A stretch of DNA of 42,559 nucleotides from assembly GCA_001512555.1 (NCBI GenBank), contig LFSK01000058.1:31059-73617 (forward strand), read 5' to 3'. Below, piece after piece: positions 25,811-33,956 of the stretch. Origin of the DNA: Clostridiaceae bacterium DTU059. Lineage in GTDB: Bacteria > Bacillota > Clostridia > DSM-8532. Position 1 is the first letter of the stretch. Each line of letters begins with the position of its first letter. A model generated the notes under the pieces. That model was not told the origin of the DNA and made no database searches. It was given only the letters and a program-made list of their open reading frames with translations. Made by a program: the position numbers and the translations under genes.

Positions 25811-26480
25811 GGTTTTAGGGGTCAAAGAAGGTGCCAGTTACGACGAGATCAAGAGGGCATACAGGGAACTGGCCAAAAAATATCATCCCGATCGGTATCG
25901 CAACAATCCGCTTGCCGATCTTGCCGATGAAAAGATGCGGGAGATCAACGAGGCCTATGACTTCCTCATGAAGAATGCAGGGGGAGCTTATCAATATCAG
26001 AGCGAAAGTCAGTCCTATGGCAACAGCACCGCCTCCCAGAGCGGTTCCTACCGGACCCAGTACCAAAGTCAGCAAAACAGGCAACAGAGCCAACAGGGTT
26101 ATGCAGATGAGTCTGAGCTGGAGAGGCAGGTCCGGACTTATATTAACAACGGTAATCTCAATGAGGCACAGCGGATTCTGGACAGGATGCACAACCGCAA
26201 TGCCAACTGGTACTACCTGCAGGGTTTGATTTTCTTAAGAAGAGGCTGGTATGACAGGGGCTACTCCAACATACAGAGGGCAGCCAATATGGATCCTACT
26301 AATTATGAGTACAGAAACGCCTTGAATAACCTTAACAACCAGTCCTTTGGGTACAGGCATAATCCATATTACCACAACACTTACAGGAGTAATCCTGATA
26401 TGTGCCAGATATGCGGTACTCTGTGGTGCGCTGATTCCTGCTGCGAGTGCATGGGTGGAGACCTCATAGGCTGTTGCTGA
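25791..26480 (+). CDS. J-domain (DnaJ-like) protein with TPR-like region and Cys-rich tail
   Basis: This 229-residue protein has an N-terminal J domain (about 1-65) that includes the HPD motif (KKYHPDRY), so it should stimulate a DnaK ATPase. A Gln/Ser/Tyr-rich low-complexity linker follows (about 66-105). Next comes a helical repeat like two TPR units ([32 protein letters not shown], about 110-180). The last 28 residues hold eight cysteines, starting C-x2-C, which suggests a metal site or redox cluster. It lacks the G/F and zinc-finger domains of true DnaJ and so is a specialised co-chaperone. It overlaps DUF5685 by 20 nt, which suggests the two proteins work together. GGGGAG lies 10 nt before the ATG. 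Confidence 0.88.
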   Translation: MKKNPYKVLGVKEGASYDEIKRAYRELAKKYHPDRYRNNPLADLADEKMREINEAYDFLMKNAGGAYQYQSESQSYGNSTASQSGSYRTQYQSQQNRQQSQQGYADESELERQVRTYINNGNLNEAQRILDRMHNRNANWYYLQGLIFLRRGWYDRGYSNIQRAANMDPTNYEYRNALNNLNNQSFGYRHNPYYHNTYRSNPDMCQICGTLWCADSCCECMGGDLIGCC

Positions 26481-26529
26481 TGAGGCCATGCTGTATAAAG
26501 CCAGCAATTAATCTTTTGGAGGAATGGGG

Positions 26530-27063
26530 TTGTCTTCTGAACGCGCATCAGGAAACCATACAAGGAAATTGGCATTGACCGGGGTTCTATCAGCAATCGT
26601 CGTATTGGCCTTGGTACTGGAATCCATCGCACCAACCGGACGGCTGGGGTTCTATGTTCTGGCAGCATTTGTGCTTTCAGTCATTCTTCTTGAATGCGGT
26701 ATCCGGTTTGCCTGGGCTGGATATATTGTGACCAGCCTGGCGGGTTTCATTGCTGTTCCTGAGAAACTCAACATCTTACCCTATATCGCTTTTTTTGGCA
26801 TCTACACCCTGGTCAAATACCATATAGAAAGCCTCAGAAAGATGTGGCTTGAGATCCTTCTGAAACTCGCTGCATTCAACCTTTTTTTATGGCCGGCCTG
26901 GAGCATGGCGAAAGCATTTCTTCCTGAATCCCTGACAAAGGGCTGGGGCGTTCCGGTAGCGGGAGCGGTTCTGCAAATCCTCTTTTTGCTATACGATTAT
27001 CTTTTTACCCTGTGGATACGTTTTTATTTTGAGAAGATTGCGCCAAAGGTAAAGAGGGGCTAG
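26530..27063 (+). CDS. polytopic membrane protein, possibly ECF S-component-like
   Basis: This hydrophobic protein of about 177 residues has five or six membrane segments, starting after a short polar head (SSERASGNHTRKLALTGVLSAI). The opening R/HKLALTGVLSAIVVLALVLE recalls the substrate-binding subunits of ECF vitamin transporters, but the rest is not diagnostic. The start is probably TTG 26530, since GGAGG (26518-26522) is 7 nt upstream; ATG 26524 lies only 1 nt from the same site. It sits between the J-domain gene and mutS2. The substrate, if any, is unknown. The 27064-27164 gap shows no clear terminator or promoter. Confidence 0.68.
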   Translation: MSSERASGNHTRKLALTGVLSAIVVLALVLESIAPTGRLGFYVLAAFVLSVILLECGIRFAWAGYIVTSLAGFIAVPEKLNILPYIAFFGIYTLVKYHIESLRKMWLEILLKLAAFNLFLWPAWSMAKAFLPESLTKGWGVPVAGAVLQILFLLYDYLFTLWIRFYFEKIAPKVKRG

Positions 27064-27164
27064 TCATAGTTTTTCAGCTCATGTTTCGTTTAAGCAGCGT
27101 TTGACGGACACGATTCTGCGCGGTTCAGCCCGTAGATCTGCTTTTTTGAATTAAGGAGATGCTT

Positions 27165-29543
27165 ATGGATAAAAGGGCACTGAAAGTGCTAGAATATGAT
27201 AAGATCATAAAAATGTTGAATGAGAGGACTGCATCGGAGCTTGGCCGTTCCATTTCCGAAGGGCTGACTCCCTCGACAGATTTACGCGAAGTGGAGTACA
27301 GACTGAGGGAGACCACCGATGCTGCAGCCTATCTATGGAGGAAGGGCGATGCACCCTTTGGAGGGGTTCATGATATCCGTTCCTCCTTAAAACGCGTGGA
27401 GATAGGTGCTACCCTCGGTATACCGGAACTTCTGAGAATAGGCGATATGTTAAGGTGCTGCCGCATCCTGAAGCAGTTCCTCACCAATGATGTACCTTCC
27501 GACTGGGAAGGAAATCTTGCACTGGAATTAGGCAGGCAGATCACACCCTCACGGGATGTGGAGGATGCAATAACGAGAGCCATCATCAGTGAAGAGGAGA
27601 TATCGGATCACGCAAGTCCGGCTCTTGCAACCATTCGAAGAAACATCAGACAAAAACAGGACAGCATTAAGGACAAACTCAATGCCATCATAAGGTCGGC
27701 GGATAATCGGAAGTACATGCAGGATGCTGTTGTGACCATGCGGGGAGATCGGTACGTTATTCCTATTAAGCAAGAATACAAGGCTATGGTTCCCGGCCTG
27801 ATTCATGATATGTCATCCAGTGGTGCTACGGTATTTATTGAGCCCCTGTCGGTTGTTGAGACCAATAATGAGATAAAATCGCTTATCATCCGCGAGCAGC
27901 AGGAAATTGAAAGGATACTGATGGAACTCACCGGGATGGTTGCGGATATTGGAGAGTCCCTTAAAGCAAATGTGGAGATTGTCTCCACCCTCGATTTTAT
28001 CTTTGCCAAGGCAAAGCTCTCGAGGGATCTGAATTGCATCTGCCCCAAACTATCCCGTTCAAGGGTTATAAAAATCCTGCAGGGTAGACACCCTCTCCTT
28101 GAAAATAAGACCGTTGTACCCATAGATATTGAGCTTGGAGACCGATTCTCCACCCTTGTAATCACAGGACCCAATACCGGAGGTAAAACCGTTACCCTGA
28201 AAACAGTGGGCCTTTTTGTGCTGATGCTTCAGGCCGGGTTGCATCTGCCGGTAAAGGAAGGCAGTGAGTTTGGGCTTTTCAACAACGTCTTTGCCGACAT
28301 CGGGGATGAACAGAGCATTGAGCAGTCCTTGAGCACCTTCTCGTCACACATGAAGAATATTGTAAAGATACTGGCTGAGGCGGATGAATCAAGCCTTGTT
28401 CTTTTTGACGAACTGGGTGCCGGAACCGACCCCACTGAGGGTGCCGCCCTCGCCATAGCTATTCTGGATGGCCTGACCCAAAGAGGAATCCGTACGATTG
28501 CCACCACCCACTACAGCGAGCTAAAAATCTATGCCATGACAAACGAGAGAGTAGAGAATGCCTGCTGTGAGTTTGATGTGGAGACCTTAAGGCCCACCTA
28601 CAGACTGCTGGTTGGCATACCCGGAAAAAGCAATGCTTTTGCCATATCCGAGAAGCTGGGCCTGGGAAGGGATGTTATAAGCAGGGCAAAGGAGTTTTTA
28701 ACCCAGGACAGCATCCGCTTTGAGGACGTCCTCTCGGATATTGAAAAAAGCAGAACCCAGGCCCTGCGTGAAAAGGAACAGGCCGAGGCATTCAAGCGTC
28801 AAATTGAAGAAATCAGACGGGAGGCCGAGAAAGAAAGGCAAAAGATAGCCAGGGAGCGGGATCGGATAATCTCAAAGGCAAAGGAGGAAGCCCGTTCTTT
28901 GATCATTGAAGCAAGATATGAGGCGGAGGAACTCCTGGAACGCTTGAAGACCATGGAGAAAGAAGGGTTTGGACAGAATAGCACTAAAGAACTCCAGGAG
29001 GCCAGAGCCGGTGTGCGAAGGCTCGATCATCTGGAATCGGCCTATGTGGAGCAGATTGGTGTCAGAGACGGCTATGCCGAGCCTCCAAAGGATCTTAGGC
29101 CTGGTGAGAGCGTAATGCTGCTGAGCCTCAATCAGAAAGCGACGGTGCTGGAAGAGCCTGATGGGGAAGGGCAGGTGCTTGTACAAGCAGGGATTATGAA
29201 GATTAAGGTTCACATCACTCAATTATCACGGATTAACGAGCAAAAGAACACCATTGAAAAGATGCAGAAGGTTCGTATGACCAGTGTTAAGGCTTCCCCA
29301 ATCGGGCTGGAACTGGATCTGAGGGGCCTTAATGTTGAGGAAGCCCTGGACAGGGTTGACAAATACATTGATGATGCTACAATCGCCGGGCTCCACGAGG
29401 TTACACTGATCCACGGAAAGGGTACCGGTACACTGAGAAAGGCTATATCCGAGCATCTTAGAAGGCATAGGCAAGTGGAGTCCTTTAGGCTTGGAAAGTA
29501 TGGTGAGGGTGAAACCGGTGTAACCGTCGTGAAACTAGGCTGA
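27165..29543 (+). CDS. mutS2: MutS2 (MutSB), ATPase with Smr domain
   Basis: This 792-residue protein has the MutS-like clamp and ATPase core with Walker A (TGPNTGGKTVTLKT, about residue 330) and Walker B (VLFDELGAGTDPTEGAALA). A long coiled coil follows (about 510-620, SDIEKSRTQALREKEQAEAF onward), then a C-terminal Smr nuclease-like domain (LDLRGLNVEEALDRV, HEVTLIHGKGTGTLRKAI). It lacks the mismatch-recognition domain of MutS. In Bacillus MutS2 acts in recombination control and rescues collided ribosomes. The start is ATG 27165 because AAGGAG is 6 nt upstream; ATG 27159 overlaps it. It is last of the asp23 cluster; a new promoter follows. Confidence 0.96.
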   Translation: MDKRALKVLEYDKIIKMLNERTASELGRSISEGLTPSTDLREVEYRLRETTDAAAYLWRKGDAPFGGVHDIRSSLKRVEIGATLGIPELLRIGDMLRCCRILKQFLTNDVPSDWEGNLALELGRQITPSRDVEDAITRAIISEEEISDHASPALATIRRNIRQKQDSIKDKLNAIIRSADNRKYMQDAVVTMRGDRYVIPIKQEYKAMVPGLIHDMSSSGATVFIEPLSVVETNNEIKSLIIREQQEIERILMELTGMVADIGESLKANVEIVSTLDFIFAKAKLSRDLNCICPKLSRSRVIKILQGRHPLLENKTVVPIDIELGDRFSTLVITGPNTGGKTVTLKTVGLFVLMLQAGLHLPVKEGSEFGLFNNVFADIGDEQSIEQSLSTFSSHMKNIVKILAEADESSLVLFDELGAGTDPTEGAALAIAILDGLTQRGIRTIATTHYSELKIYAMTNERVENACCEFDVETLRPTYRLLVGIPGKSNAFAISEKLGLGRDVISRAKEFLTQDSIRFEDVLSDIEKSRTQALREKEQAEAFKRQIEEIRREAEKERQKIARERDRIISKAKEEARSLIIEARYEAEELLERLKTMEKEGFGQNSTKELQEARAGVRRLDHLESAYVEQIGVRDGYAEPPKDLRPGESVMLLSLNQKATVLEEPDGEGQVLVQAGIMKIKVHITQLSRINEQKNTIEKMQKVRMTSVKASPIGLELDLRGLNVEEALDRVDKYIDDATIAGLHEVTLIHGKGTGTLRKAISEHLRRHRQVESFRLGKYGEGETGVTVVKLG

Positions 29544-29554
29544 ACATAACACTA

Positions 29555-29582
29555 TTTACATTGCGGGATTATTATGTATAAT
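29555..29582 (+). promoter_or_regulatory. promoter of the sodium:solute symporter gene
   Basis: TTTACA (29555-29560) and TATAAT (29577-29582) are spaced 16 bp. The -35 lies in TTACATTG (29556-29563), whose exact inverse CAATGTAA occurs at 29613-29620 in the leader. The leader is about 100 nt. Confidence 0.65.
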
Positions 29583-29687
29583 AGGTAGAGTAGGGATGCG
29601 GGGGTTCCGCGTCAATGTAACACGGAGATTTCATTATAGCATGGAATGAACATCTCAATTTTGTAGTATGGAAGGATGGTATTTGTC

Positions 29688-31175
29688 ATGCCTGTTAAGA
29701 TTACTCTTCTTGTGCTTTTTATTCTTGTGACAATTGGTGTTGGCATCTATAGCAGAAGACGGGTTCATGGAATCAACGACTTCTTTTTGGGAAGCAGAAA
29801 TATGGGAGCATGGATAACCGCTTTTGCATATGGTACTTCCTATTTTTCGGCTGTGGTGTTTGTGGGCTACGCCGGAAAGTTCGGATGGGCCAACGGTTTG
29901 TCTGTTGTCTGGATCGGTATTGGTAATGCCGTCATCGGCTGCCTTCTTGCGTGGATCCTGCTGGCCAAAAAGACACGTGTCATGACCCACAAGCTGAACG
30001 CTTCCACCATGCCGGAGTTTTTTGCAGCCAGATATGACAGTGTGAGCATGAAGATAGTCAGTGCTGTTGTGATCTTTGTATTTCTGGTACCCTATACCGC
30101 TTCGATATACAAAGGCCTGGGTTATATGTTCGAGAGTGCTTTCGGCCTTCCAATGAACACCATAATCCTTATTATGACTGCTCTGACCGGCTTATATCTC
30201 ATCCTTGGAGGGTATGTGGCCACCGCTATTAACGATCTGATCCAGGGAGTCATCATACTTGTTGGCACCGTCCTGATGGTGGCTTACATATTAAGCCATC
30301 CGGAGGTTGGGGGACTGACCCAGGGTATTGCCAAGCTTTCTTCCATCGATAGCGGATTGACGAGCGTCTTTGGCCCGGCGCCTCTCAGATTGGGAGCCCT
30401 GGTGCTGCTTACCAGCCTCGGTACCTGGGGTCTTCCGCAAATGTTGCACAAGTTTTACGCTGTTAAGGATGAAAAAGCCATAAAGCGGGGAACCATCATC
30501 TCCACACTGTTTGCTCTGGTCATCGGGGGCAGTGCATACTTTGTAGGCGCTTTCGGGCGTGTCATGCTTGATAATCAGGTTCCCGCCAATAATATGGACA
30601 TGATCATTCCGGTGATGCTTGAGAAAGCCTTGCCCGATGTATTGATGGGAGTTATCATAGTACTGATGCTGTCGGCATCCATGTCCACTCTGTCATCCCT
30701 GGTTCTCGTTTCAAGTTCTGTGATATCCATAGACCTGATAAAGGGGTTTGTAAAGCCCGACATTGATGATAAGAAAAATATGATGCTGATGCGCTTTTTC
30801 TGCTTCATCTTTGTGGTTCTGTCCTTCTTCATGGCCATCTGGGAGAATCCTACCATTGATGCGCTCATGGCTCTGTCATGGGGTGTGATTTCGGGAATGT
30901 TTATCGCTCCCTACCTGTTTGGCCTGTTATGGAAGGGCACCACCCGTATCGGTGCCTGGTCTGGGTTTGCTACCGGCTTTTTGGTAATGCTTATCGGCCT
31001 TGCCATTGAACTTCCCAAAACCGGCTTTGACATGAGCAAGGTATTCGTTCCGGGTATTGGCGCGATAGCCATGCTCGCCTCCCTTGTTGTAGTGCCTGTT
31101 GTGAGCCTGGTGACGAAAAAATACAGTAAAGCGCATATCAGCAAGGTGTTCGATTCCGAACGGACTGCAGCCTGA
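29688..31175 (+). CDS. sodium:solute symporter family (SSS) transporter
   Basis: This 495-residue membrane protein has about 13 transmembrane segments and the SSS pattern. It opens with a first helix after the start, then RRVHGINDFFLGSRNMGAW, TSYFSAVVFVGYAGKFGW and MPEFFAARYDS, with GGYVATAINDLIQGVIILVG in mid-protein. It would import an organic solute (for example a sugar, amino acid or carboxylate) with Na+. The substrate cannot be assigned. The start is ATG 29688, with GAAGGATGG 9 nt upstream; ATG 29676 lies inside that site. It is monocistronic, with its own promoter and a long hairpin after the stop. The iorAB genes downstream have a separate promoter. Confidence 0.92.
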   Translation: MPVKITLLVLFILVTIGVGIYSRRRVHGINDFFLGSRNMGAWITAFAYGTSYFSAVVFVGYAGKFGWANGLSVVWIGIGNAVIGCLLAWILLAKKTRVMTHKLNASTMPEFFAARYDSVSMKIVSAVVIFVFLVPYTASIYKGLGYMFESAFGLPMNTIILIMTALTGLYLILGGYVATAINDLIQGVIILVGTVLMVAYILSHPEVGGLTQGIAKLSSIDSGLTSVFGPAPLRLGALVLLTSLGTWGLPQMLHKFYAVKDEKAIKRGTIISTLFALVIGGSAYFVGAFGRVMLDNQVPANNMDMIIPVMLEKALPDVLMGVIIVLMLSASMSTLSSLVLVSSSVISIDLIKGFVKPDIDDKKNMMLMRFFCFIFVVLSFFMAIWENPTIDALMALSWGVISGMFIAPYLFGLLWKGTTRIGAWSGFATGFLVMLIGLAIELPKTGFDMSKVFVPGIGAIAMLASLVVVPVVSLVTKKYSKAHISKVFDSERTAA

Positions 31176-31196
31176 ATAATAATGAGTTAATTATAA

Positions 31197-31245
31197 AACA
31201 GGGGATTTGCCTGTCCCCCCATCAGGCAAATCCCCTGTTGTTATT
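31197..31245. terminator. very long hairpin after the symporter
   Basis: AACAGGGGATTTGCCTG (31197-31213) and its exact complement (31223-31239) form a perfect 17-bp stem around a 9-nt loop TCCCCCCAT, followed by GTTATTCTG. The stem is unusually long and the U tract poor. Confidence 0.75.
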
Positions 31246-31590
31246 CTGCTTGTATTCTCTTAGGTTAATGTGAGAAGGATTTTTTATGTATCATTATCGG
31301 TAAGATCATATGAAACACCAGGAGATGAACCAGGCAATTCCGCTTTCATAACAGAAGTACTATTAGTCCAACTTGGATGTCTACAATATTTTCATTATAT
31401 ACTATTATAGCAAATATATCTTTATATTTTAATTATTAGCATGGCTTAGTGTAAAAGCATATCCCTTCATTCCCACATCCATATTGGACATTGCTGATAA
31501 AAAACTGATATAATATTTAGTATTGTAAAACTGCCCAGGCAGTGGGGTGGCATGCCGTCCATGCCTGGAAGACACGTGAGGAGAAGGATA
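31246..31590 (+). promoter_or_regulatory. 345-nt intergenic region with iorA promoter
   Basis: This AT-rich stretch has no supported gene. TGATATAAT (31506-31514) is an extended -10 box; TTGGAC (31484-31489) is a possible -35 at 19-bp spacing. The leader after it carries GCCCAGGCAGTGGGGTGGC-type GC-rich sequence (from about 31533), which may fold. No riboswitch class was recognised. Confidence 0.5.
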
Positions 31591-33336
31591 ATGAAAAAGC
31601 TTATGCTTGGCAATGAAGCCATTGCCAGAGGTGTATATGAGGCCGGAGCCACAGTGGCAACGGCATATCCAGGGACTCCCAGCACAGAGATAACCGAGTA
31701 CATAGCAAAGTATGACGAAATCTATTCAGAGTGGTCCCCCAACGAAAAGGTCGCCCTTGAGGTTGCCATCGGCGCTTCTGTGGGCGGAGCGCGTTCTACC
31801 TGCGCCATGAAGCATGTGGGCCTTAACGTTGCTGCAGACCCGCTATTTACTGCAGCCTATACTGGCGTAAATGGCGGTCTGGTGGTCTTTGTGGCGGACG
31901 ATCCTGGCATGCACAGTTCCCAGAATGAGCAGGATACCAGAATCATCGCCAGGGCTGCAAAGATACCGGTTCTGGAACCTTCAGACAGCCAGGAATGCAA
32001 GGATTTTACCAAAGAAGCCTTTGCAATCAGTGAAGAGTATGATACTCCCGTCATCGTGAGGCTCACCACCAGAGTAGCCCATTCACAGGGGCTGGTTGAA
32101 CTGGGCGAGAGGGATGATATTCCAATTAAGCCCTATACAAAAGATCCGGGCAAATATGTCATGATGCCGGCTATGGCAAGAAGGCGCCATGTTGTGGTAG
32201 AAGAAAGGCTTTCAAGGCTTGCTGAGTTTTCAGACTCCACAACTCTTAACCGCATTGAATGGGGAGACAGGAAGATAGGGGTTATAACCAGCGGCATTAC
32301 CTATCAATACGCAAAAGAAGCTTTCGGCGATGCATCCTTCCTGAAGCTGGGTATGGTTTATCCGCTGCCGGAGAAGCTGATCAGGGAATTTGCGGCAGGG
32401 GTTGAAACCCTGTATGTCATTGAAGAACTGGAACCCTTTATTGAAAACAATTGCCTGAGAATGGGTATTGAGGTCAAAGGTAAGGCCTTGCTGCCTGTGA
32501 TAGGTGAATACAGTGCCAGCCTGATTCGTGAACGGGTATTCGGGCAAAAGCAGGAAAAGTACAACAGTATTGAAGAGGAAATACCTGTGCGTCCGCCGGT
32601 CATGTGTGCAGGATGTCCCCACCGCGGTGTCTTTTATGTGCTGAAAAAATTGAAACTCACTGTGACAGGGGATATAGGGTGTTATACCCTTGGTGCCCTG
32701 CAGCCCCTTGAATCGGTGGATACCTGTGTTTGCATGGGCGCAAGCGTGGGTATGGCTCACGGCATGGAAAAGGCGAGGGGTCAGGATGCCGCCCGAAAAA
32801 CAGTTGCAGTTATCGGGGATTCCACCTTCATTCATTCCGGCATAACGGGTCTGATTGATATTGTCTACAATAAGGGAACTTCCACGGTTGTGATACTGGA
32901 TAACTCCATTACCGGCATGACGGGGCATCAGCATAATCCTGCCACCGGCTTTACAATCAAGGGCGAACCCACCCGTCAAGTGGATCTGGTAAAGCTTTGC
33001 CAGGCGGTGGGGGTGGATAGGGTACGGGTCTGCGATCCATTCGATCTGGAAGGAATGGAAAGGATCATAAGGGAAGAAACAGCGGCCGAGGAGCCCTCTG
33101 TGATCATTGCTCAAAGACCCTGCGCCTTGCTGAAACATGTAAAATTCCATGGGGCATTGAGTATCAACACCGATAGGTGTACTAAATGCAGGATGTGTAT
33201 GCGCCTGGGCTGCCCAGCCATCGTGGACAGAGGCACCCATATTGAAGTGGATTCCGCTCTCTGTGTAGGATGTGACCTCTGTACAAAGGTGTGCCGCTTT
33301 AATGCGTTTGAAAGGCTTGGTGGAGAAGATGCGTGA
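31591..33336 (+). CDS. iorA: indolepyruvate ferredoxin oxidoreductase, alpha subunit
   Basis: This 581-residue enzyme subunit oxidatively decarboxylates aryl pyruvates (from Trp, Phe, Tyr) to aryl acetyl-CoA, reducing ferredoxin. The pyrimidine-binding half comes first (GNEAIARGVYEAGATVATAYPGTPSTE). The TPP-binding half has GDIGCYTLGAL and VIGDSTFIHSGITGLIDIVYN. The C-terminus carries two [4Fe-4S] motifs, CTKCRMCMRLGCP and CVGCDLCTKVC. GAGGAGAAGG precedes ATG 31591; the longer frame from 31552 lacks a ribosome binding site. It overlaps iorB by 8 nt, as expected for a complex with fixed stoichiometry. An anaerobic amino acid fermenter or acyl-CoA route is implied. Confidence 0.95.
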   Translation: MKKLMLGNEAIARGVYEAGATVATAYPGTPSTEITEYIAKYDEIYSEWSPNEKVALEVAIGASVGGARSTCAMKHVGLNVAADPLFTAAYTGVNGGLVVFVADDPGMHSSQNEQDTRIIARAAKIPVLEPSDSQECKDFTKEAFAISEEYDTPVIVRLTTRVAHSQGLVELGERDDIPIKPYTKDPGKYVMMPAMARRRHVVVEERLSRLAEFSDSTTLNRIEWGDRKIGVITSGITYQYAKEAFGDASFLKLGMVYPLPEKLIREFAAGVETLYVIEELEPFIENNCLRMGIEVKGKALLPVIGEYSASLIRERVFGQKQEKYNSIEEEIPVRPPVMCAGCPHRGVFYVLKKLKLTVTGDIGCYTLGALQPLESVDTCVCMGASVGMAHGMEKARGQDAARKTVAVIGDSTFIHSGITGLIDIVYNKGTSTVVILDNSITGMTGHQHNPATGFTIKGEPTRQVDLVKLCQAVGVDRVRVCDPFDLEGMERIIREETAAEEPSVIIAQRPCALLKHVKFHGALSINTDRCTKCRMCMRLGCPAIVDRGTHIEVDSALCVGCDLCTKVCRFNAFERLGGEDA

Positions 33337-33901
33337 TACGTCAATTATGATAGTCGGAGTCGGAGGCCAGGGTACCCTCCTGACCAGCAGGATTCTTGGA
33401 AATGTGGGTATCAGTACCGGTGCTGATGTGAAGGTGTCGGAGGTTCATGGGATGTCCCAGCGGGGTGGAAGCGTTGTAACCTATGTCAAGATGGGAGAGA
33501 AGGTTAGCTCACCCGTCATCGAAAAAGGTGAGGCCGATATCCTGCTCTGCTTTGAAGAGTTGGAAGCCCTGCGCTGGATTGATTATGCCAAAAAAGACGC
33601 CTCCATCATTATCAACACCCAAAGGATCGATCCCATGCCGGTAATAACCGGGAAAGCAAAGTATCCTGAAAATATTATTGAAAAGATCAGTGCTGATTAT
33701 ATGAATGTAGTGACCGTTCCCGCCCTTGAACTGGCTGAAGCCTGCGGAAGCATCAAAGCTGTCAATGTTGTTATGATAGGCGTCCTGGCCAGGAGAACGG
33801 GCATTCCCGAAGAAACATGGATTGAATCCATTCGGAAGACTGTGAAACCTCAGTTTGTTGATATGAATATCGAAGCATTTAAGAAGGGTTATAATCTCTG
33901 A
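33329..33901 (+). CDS. iorB: indolepyruvate ferredoxin oxidoreductase, beta subunit
   Basis: This 190-residue partner of IorA is the gamma-type domain of 2-oxoacid:ferredoxin oxidoreductases. It has the opening IMIVGVGGQGTLLTSRILGN and GADVKVSEVHGMSQRGGSV, both diagnostic. It overlaps iorA by 8 nt (its ATG precedes the iorA TGA), and GGTGGAGA lies just upstream. A strong hairpin starts at its stop codon. The two proteins form the active complex; ferredoxin would be the electron acceptor. Confidence 0.95.
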   Translation: MRDTSIMIVGVGGQGTLLTSRILGNVGISTGADVKVSEVHGMSQRGGSVVTYVKMGEKVSSPVIEKGEADILLCFEELEALRWIDYAKKDASIIINTQRIDPMPVITGKAKYPENIIEKISADYMNVVTVPALELAEACGSIKAVNVVMIGVLARRTGIPEETWIESIRKTVKPQFVDMNIEAFKKGYNL

Positions 33902-33935
33902 TAAATAAAGCGGGCATATAGCCCGCTTTATTTAT
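33901..33935. terminator. bidirectional terminator, iorAB and NRPS-HK-RR operon
   Basis: ATAAATAAAGCGGGC (33901-33915) and GCCCGCTTTATTTAT (33921-33935) form a perfect 15-bp stem around ATATA. It separates the convergent iorAB and sensor operons and has A/T-rich flanks on both strands. Confidence 0.9.
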
Positions 33936-33956
33936 CCCATATGAGAAAGTTGAAGA

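Noticed and set aside
32230-33240. 336-codon minus-strand frame
   Set aside because: It is antisense to iorA, whose TPP and ferredoxin motifs are unambiguous.
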